Part shown: positions 12,351-25,169 of the stretch, in pieces
Layout: every line of letters begins with the position of its first letter
Numbering within the stretch: position 1 is the stretch's first letter
Assembly: GCA_034766995.1 (NCBI GenBank)
Contig: CM068320.1
Coordinates: forward strand, 16,883,687 to 16,947,686
Reading direction: 5' to 3'
Source: Acanthacorydalis orientalis
Lineage: Eukaryota > Arthropoda > Insecta > Megaloptera > Corydalidae
DNA length: 64,000 nucleotides
The notes under the pieces: model-generated
What the model was told of the DNA's origin: nothing
Seen by the model: the letters and a program-made list of their open reading frames with translations, nothing else
The model's database searches: none
Translations under genes and position numbers: made by a program

Positions 12351-12490
12351 CGATACAATTATTAAATTAAAAATATATCAATAATTATAAACAAACATTT
12401 AAATATTTCAAAATGTATATTTTGGTATTTTAAAGAAAGATGTTGATATAATATACGTAGATAACATACCTACTTCAGTCTTCAATATAA

Positions 12491-13037
12491 TTAGATTAAT
12501 AGAAAAATAATTGCGGTTTACAGTCTTCAAAGTCATACACATTTTTTAATTGAAGTGGTTTTATGTAATGCAGAACTGTTCGATAACTAACGTCTAACTT
12601 TTGTGTAAACTCTCGAATTATTGTGCAAGGTTCTGATTCAACTAACGGTTTCAGTTGCTCGTTATGAACTGAAGAAGGACGCCCACGACCTTCTTCATCT
12701 CCAAGTCTCTCGTGTCTAGCACGAAATTTTTGGAACTACAATTGCACCATACATACCTTAACAGTACCCACACCAAAAATATCGTTTAATTTTTAAGGAG
12801 TTTCTGTTCCTTTAACAGCCGTTTTGAACACATACAAAAATTTTGCTTTTATTTGCTTCTTTTCCATATTTAATTCAATACCTCAATTTGAAGTGAAATT
12901 AATTATAAAAAAAAGTCGATGTTACCAAAATATAGATCCAAAAATGCACTTTAAATTGATATTAACATGAACACAATGAAATGACATTAAAAAAAATTCA
13001 GAAAACAAAAACCGTAATTATTTTCCTAGCAATCTAA
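12491..13037 (-). mobile_element. TTAGGTTGG mariner derivative, copy C2
   Basis: The left end TTAGATTAATAGAAAAATAATTG and the inverted right end near 13021-13037 match the family. TA follows at 13038-13039, but the left flank has decayed to AA. On the minus strand both helix-turn-helix patches are traceable, including the linker region lost from C1, with several stops and shifts. No catalytic domain lies between the second helix-turn-helix and the terminal repeat. Dead and non-autonomous. Confidence 0.85.
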
Positions 13038-13039
13038 TA

Positions 13040-14045
13040 TTATTTTTTCCGTATATTATGTGCATAGAAATTTTGATATAACACATAATAAACTATAAAA
13101 CCTAGTTTAAAATAAAAGATTCTTAGCTTAGTGAAATTATTTTTGTTGGAAATTTATCCTTTGTTACTAATTTAATCAGTTCATTTTTATACAGATAGTA
13201 ACATAAAATAATTTAATGTAAACAAGATGTATAAAAAATATGTATCAAAAGTATACAAAATATTTTAATACTTTTTACTTAAATTATGTGAATTTTTTTG
13301 CATTAATTAGGCTTTAATTTTAAGTACAATATATTATTAGTTAGAAATATGAAAGTTTGAGCAAATATTTTCTATTATTATGTTTAGAAGTGATATGACA
13401 ATTTTTGATTATGTGTATTTTATCAAATAAAAAAATTAGTTTAAACTATGATTTCCAAAATATAACAAGAATTTAATATATAACCAATAATACATAAAAG
13501 TGTTATAGTTCAACGTTCACATAAAGTTATAAAATGTGGCTATAAATAGAAATCATTATAAATGTGAATTTATGATCTGTAATATCATGACCTTAATACC
13601 ATAAAAGTAGTGTAACTTCCTTTTCCTACGACAAGACAATTCTAAAATAGATTCACAGTACTGTTATTATTATAATTTTAAATAAGAAGACTTGTAGATA
13701 CAATAATTATTTTCTTTTAAATAAAATATATTTAATAATACATACATGTATTATTCGTAAATCGATCGCCAAGTTTCATTTTGAATACGTGATTTGGAAA
13801 TCAATATATAAAAAAAATTATATGAAGTATCTAAGTCTAAACATAAACTTAAATATAGTATTAGTTTAGGTTAAAAGAACATAAAGGTTACATTTTTACA
13901 TAATTTACTAAATTATAAGATCGTTTCATAAACGGTGATGAATTAAATTTTCGGTGTAATAATTGTCTATAATGAAATATTTTCCTAAATGTACATATAA
14001 TCCTACAATTGTATTTATACTTATCTAATGACTACTCTTACAAAT
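13040..14045. other. AT-rich non-coding stretch
   Basis: No supported feature. Confidence 0.6.
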
Positions 14046-14051
14046 GAATTA

Positions 14052-14172
14052 TTTCTGATCAAAATGTCTAATAATTGATCATTTTTGTAATATCTTATAC
14101 ACGATGACAATACAATTGTCATCAGATCACTAAAATGATCAGAAATCAATCATTTAACATTTTGATAAGAAA
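14052..14172. mobile_element. Foldback MITE, short copy
   Basis: An inverted repeat of about 120 bp. The outer arm CTGATCAAAATGTCTAATAA is mirrored by a right arm ending near 14172, and the centre is GATGACAAT...ATTGTCATC. The outer arm resembles the ends of the foldback elements at 25.2 and 40.9 kb, so I place it tentatively in that family. Confidence 0.6.
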
Positions 14173-14281
14173 AGAAAATTAGGTTTGGACAATAAAATTT
14201 ATTTGTAACATTTATATATATATATATATATATATACATACATTTATATTAATATTATACATACATTTACTTTATTTAAAA

Positions 14282-14328
<47 letters not shown>

Positions 14329-14398
14329 TACATTTTGATAAGAAAAAAAATTAGTTTTGGACAATGAAAATTTATTTGTAACATTTATATATAAATAT
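14158..14398. repeat. Local direct duplication, period 173 bp
   Basis: About 65 bp starting CATTTTGATAAGAAAA at 14158 recur at 14331 with a few substitutions. TA microsatellites lie between and after the copies. The first copy begins in the right arm of the foldback element, so the duplication postdates that insertion. Confidence 0.8.
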
Positions 14399-14399
14399 A

Positions 14400-17330
14400 G
14401 ATATATATGTATGAAATGTTAAATAAATATTTATAAAAGAATGGATTAACTGAAAAAATATAAAATATTAAAAGCGTGATAAACTAATAAACACTAGGAA
14501 TATTCTTTTTAATGTATGAAACATTTTCAGCACTTCAAAATTATATTTCATTAAAAACTTCATAAAAAGTTGATGAAAAGTGTATATATAACTGGATTCT
14601 AATGTCACCGTTAATAAATTCAAACACTAAAAAGCGTCATTAATTCCAACGTTTGCGATATGCATATAAAAATGCATACATCTACATTTTTTTCAACATG
14701 AAAATAGTGAATATGTTTTAAAAATTTTGTATCATTAAATGTTTTAAAATTTGAATGAATGAAATAAATTTTGAACATAATTCAAATGGTTTAAGTAAAA
14801 ACAAAATTGGTGGAAAATACCAAAAAGTAACTTTATTTATTTACATTTTACATAAGTGTACTTAAAATATTCAATGAACTAGTTTTTGATGAAAATTTTT
14901 AATTTTAAATAAAATAATAACAGAAACCTAAAAAAATACAAATAATTTTTGTCACTGCACCTAATATAAATTTAAAAATACATCAATTATAAAAAAATAT
15001 ATTACTTAAACATTTTTACCGTAATTTGAATTTAACGATGTTTAAAATTAAACTTGAAATAAAAGTATTCATTCCTAATAAAGATAGAGTTGAAATCAAA
15101 CGTATGTTAATATTGATTTTTTTATATTTTTATCTTTTATTTATATTTATATAACAACTTGTACTATATTTTTAGATTACGCTTTTAATTATTTAAAGAT
15201 TATTTTTATTGCAATAATTATTTTACAGTCGATATTTAGCGTTTACGTTTTCTATTATTTAATTTAGTATCATTGTAAGCTTAATCATAAAGTATAAATT
15301 AATAAATTTCTGCTTATAAACCAGTATACTCGTTTAAATAATTTATTTATATTTTGAGAATAAATGATGATTTACCTGTATATTCTCTTTAAATTTAATC
15401 ATCATGAAAGCCCTAAAGTATAAAAATGATTTTCTGTATTTTAGCCCTCTGAGGTTGATAACATCCTAATTTAAATACTCATAAGTAAGAATAAAAGTTG
15501 CCAGTAATTAATTACAGAACATTTGTGATCAAAATATTTTTTTAAGTTTATAGCGTGAGAGGAAAAATAATTCATGAAGAAGAAATCACGTTCTGTATTT
15601 ATAACTTATTTTTAGAATTTAATAAATAAAGTTAAAATAAACACAACTTTTGTAATTCTTTCCTTATATTCCATATTTCAATTATTTTTATAAGTAATTT
15701 AAATATGGAATATAATCTAGTAATAATAATTTAAAGTAATAAATTATAATACTATTTTATATTAATTACATAAAAATTATTATATGAAATATTTTTTTGT
15801 AACTTTTAGAACATATAATTTGTCATATTAAAATAAAGGAAATTCCAATATCAATAAACATTAAAAATCTAAAACCGAAGAGAATGTAGAAATTATCAAT
15901 TAACACTAAACATGAAATACCTGAACAAATATTTGTGTAATATGAGGAATATTATGAAATATTGTTAAAGTAGGTATTTATTATTATTTTATAAGTTTGA
16001 CTTGCATATTTGGAATTATTTCTTGATTCGGATTATTTTTAATTAAATAACGTTATTTATTTTTTAAATTAACGTTTTAGAGATATATTTATAAAATCAT
16101 AACAAATTATTTATACAATTATTATGAATGAAAATATATCTATTTGATCCATTTTCAATAGAATAAAAATTGATCCATTTTCATATATAATAATTATATA
16201 TGAAAATGGATCAAATTATTTCAAAAGGTGTATTAAATCCAATAGAACACAGAAATGTTTAGTGTATCCGGAAATATAACTGAAGAATAAATTTTCTTTC
16301 ATATTTTAGAAAGTATTATAGTGGTGGATGAAAAATAAAATAAGTTTATAATAAATAGTTTCTTTATAGCAATAAATACAATTTAAGAATCGGAATTTTA
16401 AGTGTAAACAATAATAAAAAAAACGATTAAAACTACAAAAAACGTTAGTATTATTCTGTAAAACTATATTAATTCAAAAAGAATTTTGCAGATAGATCTT
16501 CTAAGAATAATCAGTCAATTGATTTTTTATTATTGGAATAGAAAAATTAACTCCATTAGTATTTTTAATGTCATTTTAAGTATATTGTTTAACATAGTAT
16601 AATAAATATAATCTGTTATGCAAGTAGTTGCTGAAACTAACTGAATTATAAATGCTTTTATTAACAGTTACTAAAATTTAAAATAAACGAATATCATAAT
16701 CTTTTAAATCTAAAATATCAAAATACATTCAAATAAACATGATAATATTTTCTATCCCTAATTAGGATAATACAAATTAAATAAAAGTATAAATATTTAA
16801 TTAAATAACACAATATCTTTGTAATATATATTTATATTATACTACTTTTTGTAATTGTAAAAATATTGATTGCAGTTTAAATATTTACTGTTTTAATAAA
16901 AAAAATAAGAATTGAGATTTGACAGTATAGTTATAAATTATATTCAATATCATATAGAAAACAGTATTAATTAAATTAAATTTTATTGAAATCCTAAAAA
17001 TACATTACAATTATATGTATTTAGTGAAATATTACTTACTATTAGAGTATTTCACAGATCACATACATATGTTTCATGAATCTTGTTAAAATCTAAGCTG
17101 ATTTTGCAATTAAGATAATTAATTTCGTAGCAAAAGATAACATACGGTGTTCAACTAGTTATATATGCAATCAAATCATTCAATATTAATCAATAATTAA
17201 TTAATATACACCATCACAAAGTTATCGATGTGCTCTAAATCCCCAATAACTCACTGACTCACCATCACAAAGTTAATGTAAATATGTTCATGTTTCGACA
17301 ATTTTAAAAAATAGAACAATGTATCTCGGG
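14400..17330. other. AT-rich non-coding stretch with one long palindrome
   Basis: No coding pattern, element end or microsatellite of note in nearly 3 kb. The only structure is the perfect inverted repeat at 16170-16214. Confidence 0.6.
16170..16214. repeat. Perfect 22-bp-arm palindrome
   Basis: Two arms of 22 bp beginning TTGATCCATTTTCAT are perfect inverses around a single central base. The first 14 bases of the arm also occur as a direct copy at 16144-16157. The structure could extrude as a cruciform. Confidence 0.93.
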
Positions 17331-17332
17331 AT

Positions 17333-17636
17333 CAGTGGTCTTCAAACTTTGTCGACTCATGGAAACCTTAATATTATAAATTTGTTTGCTGAGAAAAGTT
17401 AAGATGTGTACTTCACAAATTTTGTAAATCAGTCATCTTACACGACCAAATTTTATTGTTTACATCTGATTAAGCGGGGTCATAATGTGTACTCAAATAC
17501 AGTTTTGATATATAATAACAAGTATTTATAGAAATAAAAGAAATTATTCTGAATTAACTATTTGGAATTTGTTGCTTTGCGGGTTTTTCTTCGAAAATTG
17601 TTTTGGCTTTAACGGAACACAGTCCGAAGAGCACTG
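17333..17636. mobile_element. hAT-type MITE
   Basis: The left end CAGTGGTCTTCAAACTTTG and the right end, whose complement reads CAGTGCTCTTCGGACTGTG, are inverted repeats of the CAGTG...CACTG type common in hAT elements. The 8-bp flanks CTCGGGAT and ATCTAGAT agree at five positions and may be a decayed target duplication. The 304-bp interior shows no open frame. The element is an old non-autonomous copy. Confidence 0.65.
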
Positions 17637-17828
17637 ATCTAGATAACAGTTATTGGTTTATTTATTATAGTATAATAATTCTATATATATATATATATAT
17701 AACATAATTTATATAACAATTTGGGTTCAAATATTTATAGCAATAAATAATACTTATTAATTTATTTTATATGTATATATACTAAACGCAATATTGAAAT
17801 TATATAATTATATATATATATATATACA

Positions 17829-17900
17829 CTAGGAGGCCTTGCCCCCTACTCGCCGTGCTCGTCAATCCACGGGATGGCTGCGCTCGCAAACTACTCAATT
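17829..17900 (-). mobile_element. Helitron 3' end A
   Basis: Read on the minus strand, this GC-rich block ends in a hairpin (GGGGGC-AAG-GCCTCC, one G-T pair) followed directly by TAG|T. The terminus is therefore CTAG before a host T, as in Helitrons. The block GCGAGCG...GCGAGTAGGGGGC aligns with those at 21.44 and 36.78 kb. The element's 5' limit is not visible; a TC start was not identified. Confidence 0.6.
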
Positions 17901-17996
17901 ATAAGTCAATACATGGACCAAATGAAACAATAAACATATTTTTTAAAACTCATTATTTCTATAGAATTATTATCAGATATATAGTATCGTAATCGT

Positions 17997-17997
<1 letters not shown>

Positions 17998-18027
<30 letters not shown>

Positions 18028-18137
18028 GTTGTGTGTGTATGTGTGTGTGTGTGAGCGTGTGCATTAGTATGACTATATAAACATGGTAGTAATTACTTTT
18101 TGCAACATTTTAGTTTTTTTGTGGGTAAATACTGTTT

Positions 18138-18171
<34 letters not shown>

Positions 18172-18180
18172 AAGAGAGAT
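17998..18180. repeat. TA, GT and GA microsatellites
   Basis: TA/GT repeats at 17998-18052 and a (TA)n(GA)n compound at about 18141-18178. Confidence 0.92.
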
Positions 18181-18584
18181 ATTAATGTAGTATTCAACTA
18201 ATGAATCTCATAAACTTAAAGTCGTTTATTATAACAGATCATAAAAATATTATTTTTAATTAATACCAGTTAGACCTGATTTCTTCTAAGAATTAATTGT
18301 TGGATTCTTGTTACACATAGAGTTAATCAGTAATATTTTTTACGAACACTTCATCTGTCAATTCAATTTACTTTTATTGAATTTATAGATTTTTTACACT
18401 TCATTATATTTTCAGTTTTAAAACAATTTAAACCTTTATCGAAACAGTACCAAAAAATTAATCGTTAAAAATGAAATGGACACTTTAATTACTGAAGAAA
18501 ACTTAAGTCAAATATGTCTTTTAATTTGTATATTTGAGTTTAGTATAATAAAAATTAAGCATAATGACTTGTTTTGACATGAAC

Positions 18585-18615
<31 letters not shown>

Positions 18616-18951
18616 AGAAAAAATATGACTTTAAAATAATAAATTCTTGTTTTTGTACCTGTTTTTGTAACAGACTGTTGTTCGGGTCGATTTAATCAAT
18701 TGTATAACCTGATACTGTAATTATAATTACATATTCTTATACCGGTAATAATATTTATTCATCTTGATGATCTCTCGGCACGTGTGTAATCCAAAACGAC
18801 GAAGACCACCATACAGAAAATATATTTTAATACTGTTTAAATTTCCATAGCAAAATACTGCAGTAGTGGTAAACCGAGATCGAGATCATGATGACAAATT
18901 TACCTTAATTTAAATTCTATTACATGATACTATTATCATATATTTCATATT

Positions 18952-18954
<3 letters not shown>

Positions 18955-19009
<55 letters not shown>
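18955..19009. repeat. (CA)n(TA)n microsatellite
   Basis: A CA run followed by a TA run. Confidence 0.97.
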
Positions 19010-19010
<1 letters not shown>

Positions 19011-19315
19011 GGTCATTTGTTAAAAGAAGAGAGAACTTTTCGTTAACTTCAATGGTTCTGAGTTATCGAATCTTTTTCGCATATTTGAATCATAAAATGG
19101 AAACAGTAGTTAAAATGATCTTCCAAATATTCCAATAAAGCGACAATAATCTTAAATATTTTATTCTTATTGATCCTGTGAATAGTGTGACCGAATTAAT
19201 GTTATCTATACTGTGTTAGTGTTTTTTAACCTATGAAATTTTTATTTCTTTTATTTCCAAACTTCTAGAATTTGAGCACAAAATTTTGTATATGGAAAAT
19301 TGAAGTTTTATTTTA

Positions 19316-19322
19316 TATATAT

Positions 19323-19370
<48 letters not shown>
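19316..19370. repeat. (CA)n(TA)n microsatellite
   Basis: A CA run followed by TA and TATG units. Confidence 0.96.
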
Positions 19371-19372
<2 letters not shown>

Positions 19373-19565
19373 ATATATGTATTTATTGAAAAAATAAACA
19401 AATATTTTGATATTTATAGAGAAAATTATTCTTTTCAGTTACTATTTACATACAGTAATATTTTATTATTGGTTTTAAAAAAAATACATTTATTGATTTT
19501 AAGCGATGTGTAAAGATAAACTGAATAATAATATTTTCAGATATTAAATTTGATTGTAAATTGTT

Positions 19566-19796
19566 TCATAACATGAATGTGTATTTATTAATTTTGTTGA
19601 TTAGACACACAAACAGACGATGATAAAAAAACACAAACAAACTGAAAATATACAACGTGTAAAAATATGGCGATACATTCGCGAATCGAAATGGACATAT
19701 TTCGTCAACATGAATACATCGAGATAAATCATCAGCGAGAGGATGACGTTTTTCAGTTAAAAGAAAAATCAGTAAATTTCCTGCTGTGGAATTCAA
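19566..19796 (-). other. Unrecognised islet, open on the minus strand
   Basis: About 120 bp (19665-19790) have mixed composition. The minus frame reads TEKRHPLADDLSRCIHVDE, then drifts into low-complexity hydrophobic sequence. The plus strand is also open for about 50 codons here. Neither translation is familiar, and no convincing splice pair bounds it. Confidence 0.2.
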
Positions 19797-20034
19797 ACAT
19801 TATATTTTCATATCATGTTTCAATTGATATTGTGTGCTATTGATCACTGATCGAAAATTAAATTTTACATGAATATATGCACAAAATGTTTTTAATGGAT
19901 ACTGTTTAATGTATACAACACAAATATCGTGTACATTTGAGTACTTAATATATTTACACAAACACTACACTTTAATGTTTATTCATACGTAGGTGTATAT
20001 GTCTTTGTTTGTGTAAACGTCATGTATATGTCAT

Positions 20035-20040
20035 ATATAC

Positions 20041-20082
<42 letters not shown>
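20035..20082. repeat. (TA)n microsatellite
   Basis: A nearly perfect TA run. Confidence 0.97.
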
Positions 20083-20084
<2 letters not shown>

Positions 20085-20165
20085 AAATAAAACATATATA
20101 TGTTTAAATGTTAAATGTAATTTGTTCATACCTTTGTACCTGGATTTAAAATATTTCTTTTCACT

Positions 20166-20293
20166 GAGATCACTATTTGAATATTTTCTTCGACCGGTTT
20201 CATCTTCTGACATCTTTAGGCAGATAAATATATATTTAGTTGAAGATGTTAAAATACGAAACCATCTGTAGAAAATATTCAAATAGTTGCCTC
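20166..20293. repeat. Hairpin with 36-bp arms
   Basis: The arms 20166-20201 and 20258-20293 are inverse at about 28 of 36 positions, including an 18-bp perfect core (ACTATTTGAATATTTTCT). The 56-nt loop is larger than in a typical microRNA precursor. It may be a small foldback element or a locally inverted duplication. It also explains an apparent minus-strand exon starting MSEDETGRR, which lies in the left arm and part of the loop. Confidence 0.75.
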
Positions 20294-20559
20294 TAGGAGA
20301 AAAAAATAACTTCATATATTTGTTTATTTGAACAAAATTTCAGATTTTTAATTACTTATATAATTTTATTCCAATTAAGCCAATTGTTAAATCACAAAAT
20401 ATACTTTCGTATTAAATTTTTCAATTCATTTTTTTAATATGTTTGAAAAATAATAATATATATAAAATTAAACTTACTCCAAATAAAACATTTGCACACT
20501 TTTGCTAATTTTTTAAGTAAAATTGAAACCTTTTTAATAATATTTACAAACACATACAA

Positions 20560-20593
<34 letters not shown>

Positions 20594-21442
20594 TAGTATT
20601 GTGATTAGTTTCTGGAAAATGGAAATTTCTGGAGATATATTTTTGAATATTTTTAATTATATTTAACGAGTGATTCATACTTGTTTCTTATTTATTATAA
20701 GATTTTTGGTACAATAAATTATATATTTTTTATAGAAAAATTTAAAATAGATTATATTGCATTAAACGCCTTTAGGAGATCTGAAACATGCCCATTAGTA
20801 TGAGAAAGTTAAAAACGTTATACCGCATTCGAACGCAAAATATAACGTTGGAATAATTTGATTAAATTTATTGTTATACTTTTTTTAAAATAATTTCCTA
20901 GATATATTTTTTACTTTCGTATCAGAGAAATTTATTTTAATTCAGTGACTACGAATAAATAATAATGTATGCCACAAAAAGTTAAAAATTCAATTTCAGT
21001 CTCTGTAGACGTTCCCGACTTGGTCTTACTAATCAATATACATGTTATTAAGTCTGTTTATATACTGTAACTATATGTTTCAGATTCTGAATTTATTATA
21101 GAATTTTGAACATTCATCCGTTTTTTTGTTATATAGTTGGTAAAATTAATATTTTGACGTCAATAATTTTGAGTCACGCAATTTGTTAAACATGATTTCA
21201 CTCTTATTTAACAGTATTAATGACATTCATGTCATAAAACGTGACTCAAATCACTTCAGGCCGTTGTCACAAATAAAACGATTCGATTATTATTTATATT
21301 AATTTTACTGAATGTAGGCGATTTTGATTGATTTACATTTGAGAAGAAGCAAGCATTCTAGTAACTATTATGCATTCAAAATTTGTTATATTGATAAAGA
21401 AAATATAATATGTCTACTTAAAAAATATTAATTACAAAGAAC

Positions 21443-21525
21443 CTGGGGGTTCCGCCCCCTATTCGCTACGATCATCGACTTCCAGTGGGCTCCACCACCG
21501 CTTGTTTCGCTCGCGCTCTTTAAGT
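21443..21525 (-). mobile_element. Helitron 3' end B
   Basis: On the minus strand a GC-rich block GAGCGCGAGCG...GTAGCGAATAGGGGG ends in the hairpin GGGGG-CGGAA-CCCCC followed by AGG|T. That is a CTRR-like terminus (CAGG) before T. It aligns with the ends at 17.8 and 36.8 kb. It lies just downstream of the helicase remnant at 21795-21520, in the order expected at a Helitron 3' terminus. Confidence 0.65.
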
Positions 21526-21795
21526 GTTAATAATTTTTAAATGACAAATGAAAAACGAAATAAAGATATTGTGTAATAAAAATATTTTTTTTGATTTTAA
21601 TGAAACCGTAAGAATAGTGAAACTGAAAAGAAATCTTATTCTAAACTTATTCTTAAACTCATGTGCACACGATTTTGTAATTGATTTGTGTTCTTCTGTA
21701 TACTGAAACTTGATACCCTGCCTAAGGATACATGTGAAGGGAGCAACATACAAATGACCGTGCCTGAATACAGTTTCATTAGAATTGATGAACAT
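21520..21795 (-). pseudogene. Helitron Pif1-like helicase, C-terminal remnant
   Basis: A 91-codon minus-strand frame starts with NETVFRHGHLYVA (residues 6-18). This resembles the HGQLYVALSR motif near the C terminus of Pif1-type helicases in Helitron RepHel proteins. It is followed by RQGIKFQYTEEHKSIT, then a Lys/Ile/Phe-rich tail that looks degenerate. The expected SR after LYVA is altered, and no Rep or upstream helicase motifs were found. A Helitron-like hairpin end lies about 75 bp downstream, supporting the assignment. The rest of the protein (normally well over 1000 residues) is missing. Confidence 0.5.
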
Positions 21796-21899
21796 GGCGA
21801 TTCGTGAAATATCGGAAATGATCGAGAATGGTTAATGTTCTACATGGTGAGTGTAGCGGAAGGAGCGGGGTTGTGATGAGGTGGTCTGCACGAAAAAAA

Positions 21900-23444
21900 A
21901 TTTGTCTTATGGAAATTTTAGGATGGAATTATTTTCTATATATAGGAAGATAGAATTTCAATTTTATACAAATTTCAATTTTATATATACTTCAAAAACA
22001 GTTACTCTGAAAGACATTTTAACCATTATTTCTAAATAAGTCTTTCAAAATCATTAATTTTCTTTAAAACTAAAAAAAATCACGTTACTACATAACTTTC
22101 AGTCTGTATTTTTTTAATGGATGATGAATCAATATAGATGACAGCATTCAAATATAAGAAAAAGTAATGATTAATAATCAGAATAGTTCTTAACTAATTT
22201 CGAAAATCAGATCTGAAAAATTATAAAATGCGTGCTATAAATATGAATTAAAATTTAAAAAAAATTACCTAATTTAGGAATATAACTTACATTTATTGTT
22301 GCATCCGAGAAAATACAGCATTAATTATGATTATATATGTATAGTACTATATAAGTACTATATAAGTGAATAATGTTGATATGTATTAACAAGGTTCAAA
22401 ATTCACTCAAGAAATTATAAGATACAATAAAATGTATTTTTTAATGGCAAACATGTCCAAATTGAGGAACAAATAATCTATAAATAATATAATATTTTAT
22501 TTAAAGAAGACCAACCCATAATCTAATACTTTTTTGTGAAATAAATGTATCATTTTTTACTCTTCTTTCAAAGTTGTACAACAAAAAAGTCTTCTACTTA
22601 ATTATTTTATTAAATTAATTGAAAATTTCTTAAACTCAATTCAAACATTTTGTAAATTTAAATTTATTAGGAGATTAATGGCCGTTAATTAAAATCATTA
22701 CTAAAAATAAACTACAAAGACAACAATAATTTGTAAATAGAAGTTAAATATCTGTTTCATATTGTGAATTGAAAATTTATTACTTACTAAAAATAATAAA
22801 AATAAAATTAGTTTGTGAATCAAGAAAAGTATAAAATTGTTTTTTTTTTACACATTTTTGTAAATTATACACTTTTTTGAAAAAAAAGAAAAAAAATTGG
22901 AATTTATTTGATTATATATTATTAAAATAATTATTTATATATCCTTTAATTTATTAATAATTTTTTAAAATTTACAAAAAAATATAATTCTGAGTCAAAA
23001 ATAAGTTTAGTACGAAAAGGTGGTCTTTAAAATAGTATTTGAGTTATTTGTAAATTAGTCAGTAACATCTCTTCTAATTATGCAACTTTAACACACGTCG
23101 TTATTTTTTAATTATATATTTAAACAATTCAAATTAAATTAACTAATAAGAATAGTTCTAGAAAATTATTTATATAAAAATAAAAATTATGGATATATTA
23201 GTAAAATTTACATATATTATTCTATATTAATTTTTTTATATATTTCAAAAAAGTAATAATGTACTTACATGTTTGACACATTTTAGCATAACATATTAAA
23301 TAATCCATATTTTTTAATAAATTTCCAACACTATCAAACAAAAGCCGTATTAAAAAGAAACGTTTGGCGGAACGTTACAAAAATTAATTAATTTTAACAA
23401 TATGCTTTCATTGAAATAACACTGGTGTTTATATTTATTAACAT

Positions 23445-23445
<1 letters not shown>
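21900..23445. other. AT-rich non-coding stretch
   Basis: Nothing supported. Near 22340 the motif AGTACTATATA is directly repeated. Confidence 0.6.
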
Positions 23446-23447
<2 letters not shown>

Positions 23448-23501
<54 letters not shown>

Positions 23502-23512
23502 ATATATATAGT
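23448..23512. repeat. (TA)n microsatellite
   Basis: TA repeats with one interruption. Confidence 0.97.
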
Positions 23513-23514
23513 TA

Positions 23515-24635
23515 TTTTTGAATTATTTTTGAAATAGTCCATTATTTAACAAAAATCTCGATTAAATCTACATATATATATATTTAATTTCATAGAAACC
23601 TTATTTTTTATTGCATTATTAATTTAAAATAATATACTACAAGGAATTGAATAAAAATAATGCTCTAAATTAGAAAAAACAACACTTATTTTTAACTGAT
23701 CAAGTCTAACTAGTAGTTCAATGGCTGATAGAAACGACTAAATATGATTTTCAACTTATTTAGATAACAAAATACATGCCAAATGTATTACGTGTATTTA
23801 CTACAATAAAATTTATAATAACTGAAAAAATATCGATGTTAAATAATACAATACCCTAACCTTATTTGCATACATATACAAATTCAGAAAGTATAATTAT
23901 ATCATACATACATTATTTATATACACAATACATGACAATTCATTCTTGTTTATCTTTACAATATTACTATGTTTACACTAGAACATTTGAAGTTTTAAAA
24001 ACGCTTACAATCGTTACATTTTAATGTACGTTTTAAGTACTAAATCGTGTTTAGATTGAAAATGGTTATAATTATACCCATTTGTAGGCTCGCAGAATAA
24101 CGAAAACGTGCAAATATTTCATACAATAGTTACATTTGCAAAGTTAGATAAAAATAATGTTATATATGTAAAGATGTTTATAAATATATGTTTAAGTAGA
24201 TTCTTAAGTTATAAAGGTATTAATTTTTTTTGAAATGATTTGATATTTGAATTATTTGGAAAATAAAATATGTTAAGATACTAACAAAACCACATTTATA
24301 TTATCAATAAGCTATCTATAATTTAATGAAATTAAATTAAAAACGTATTTACACTTAAATAAGAAAAAAATACTAATAGTTATACTAAAAGTCCTCTCAG
24401 TAACGCTTAAACTATAATATTTTATGTGATCTATAATGCATATTTCTAAAAAATATTTAAAAAAAATTTGTCAAAAGGTTTTATACTATAGATTATCTTT
24501 CGTTTAATATATTTTTTTAGAATTTTATTTCAGTTTTAAATCCTGAAATTCAATGTAAAGATTAGAATTTTAAAAAATAATCTCTCTATTACCGTAGTAA
24601 TCCCCAACCTTATATTTTCTGTACAATGTTTTAGA
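23515..24635. other. AT-rich non-coding stretch
   Basis: No supported feature. Confidence 0.6.
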
Positions 24636-24639
24636 TATT

Positions 24640-24683
24640 CTTTATACAATCCATAAAAGGATCAGAAGGCTTATATGAGCCCT

Positions 24684-24752
<69 letters not shown>

Positions 24753-24955
24753 CTTATATTCATCTTATAAGACATAAAGTGATTTTAATAATCCTTATAC
24801 GGTAAAGAAGGTCACATCTATAAGCTTAACGACCATATATGGATGATGGTGACCCTCGCCCTCATCGTATACAAACCATATATGGTTTGTACAAGGTGAA
24901 ATTATAAGTTCCTAATACGGTTCATATAAGGTCGAGACTTACAAGGGTATGAAAT
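24640..24955. repeat. Palindrome-rich islet
   Basis: The islet contains a perfect 22-bp palindrome at 24870-24891 (arm TACAAACCATA). It also holds two diverged direct copies of a unit beginning TCCTTATACGGTAAAG (about 24792) and TCCTAATACGGTTCAT (about 24910), and other CTTATA-rich inverted motifs. A long TA tract (24684-24750) interrupts it. It is probably an old foldback element. Confidence 0.6.
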
Positions 24956-25169
24956 GGAAAAATCAGAAATAATGTGCATATAGGAACTATCATTATAAAG
25001 ATTGATAAATATTTTTTAATTATAATACTAATCTTTTTTAGGTTTTCTAAGAAAAATTTTAGAAAAAATCATTCAAGTAAGTTTATATTCTACCATAATA
25101 TAGTTCTAACATTTGGCATAAATTCACTTTTACAAATGAATTCATTTTTCGACACAAAAATCACAATGA

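Noticed and set aside
18760..18895. Inverted repeat CATCTTGATGATCTC / GAGATCATGATGAC
   Set aside because: The arms align only imperfectly over about 20 bases with a 95-base spacer; not distinguishable from chance.
20140..20213. Minus-strand exon starting MSEDETGRRKYSNSDLSEK between acceptor- and donor-like sites
   Set aside because: It lies largely in one arm of the 20166-20293 inverted repeat, and the donor GTACAA is weak. A hairpin explains the sequence better.
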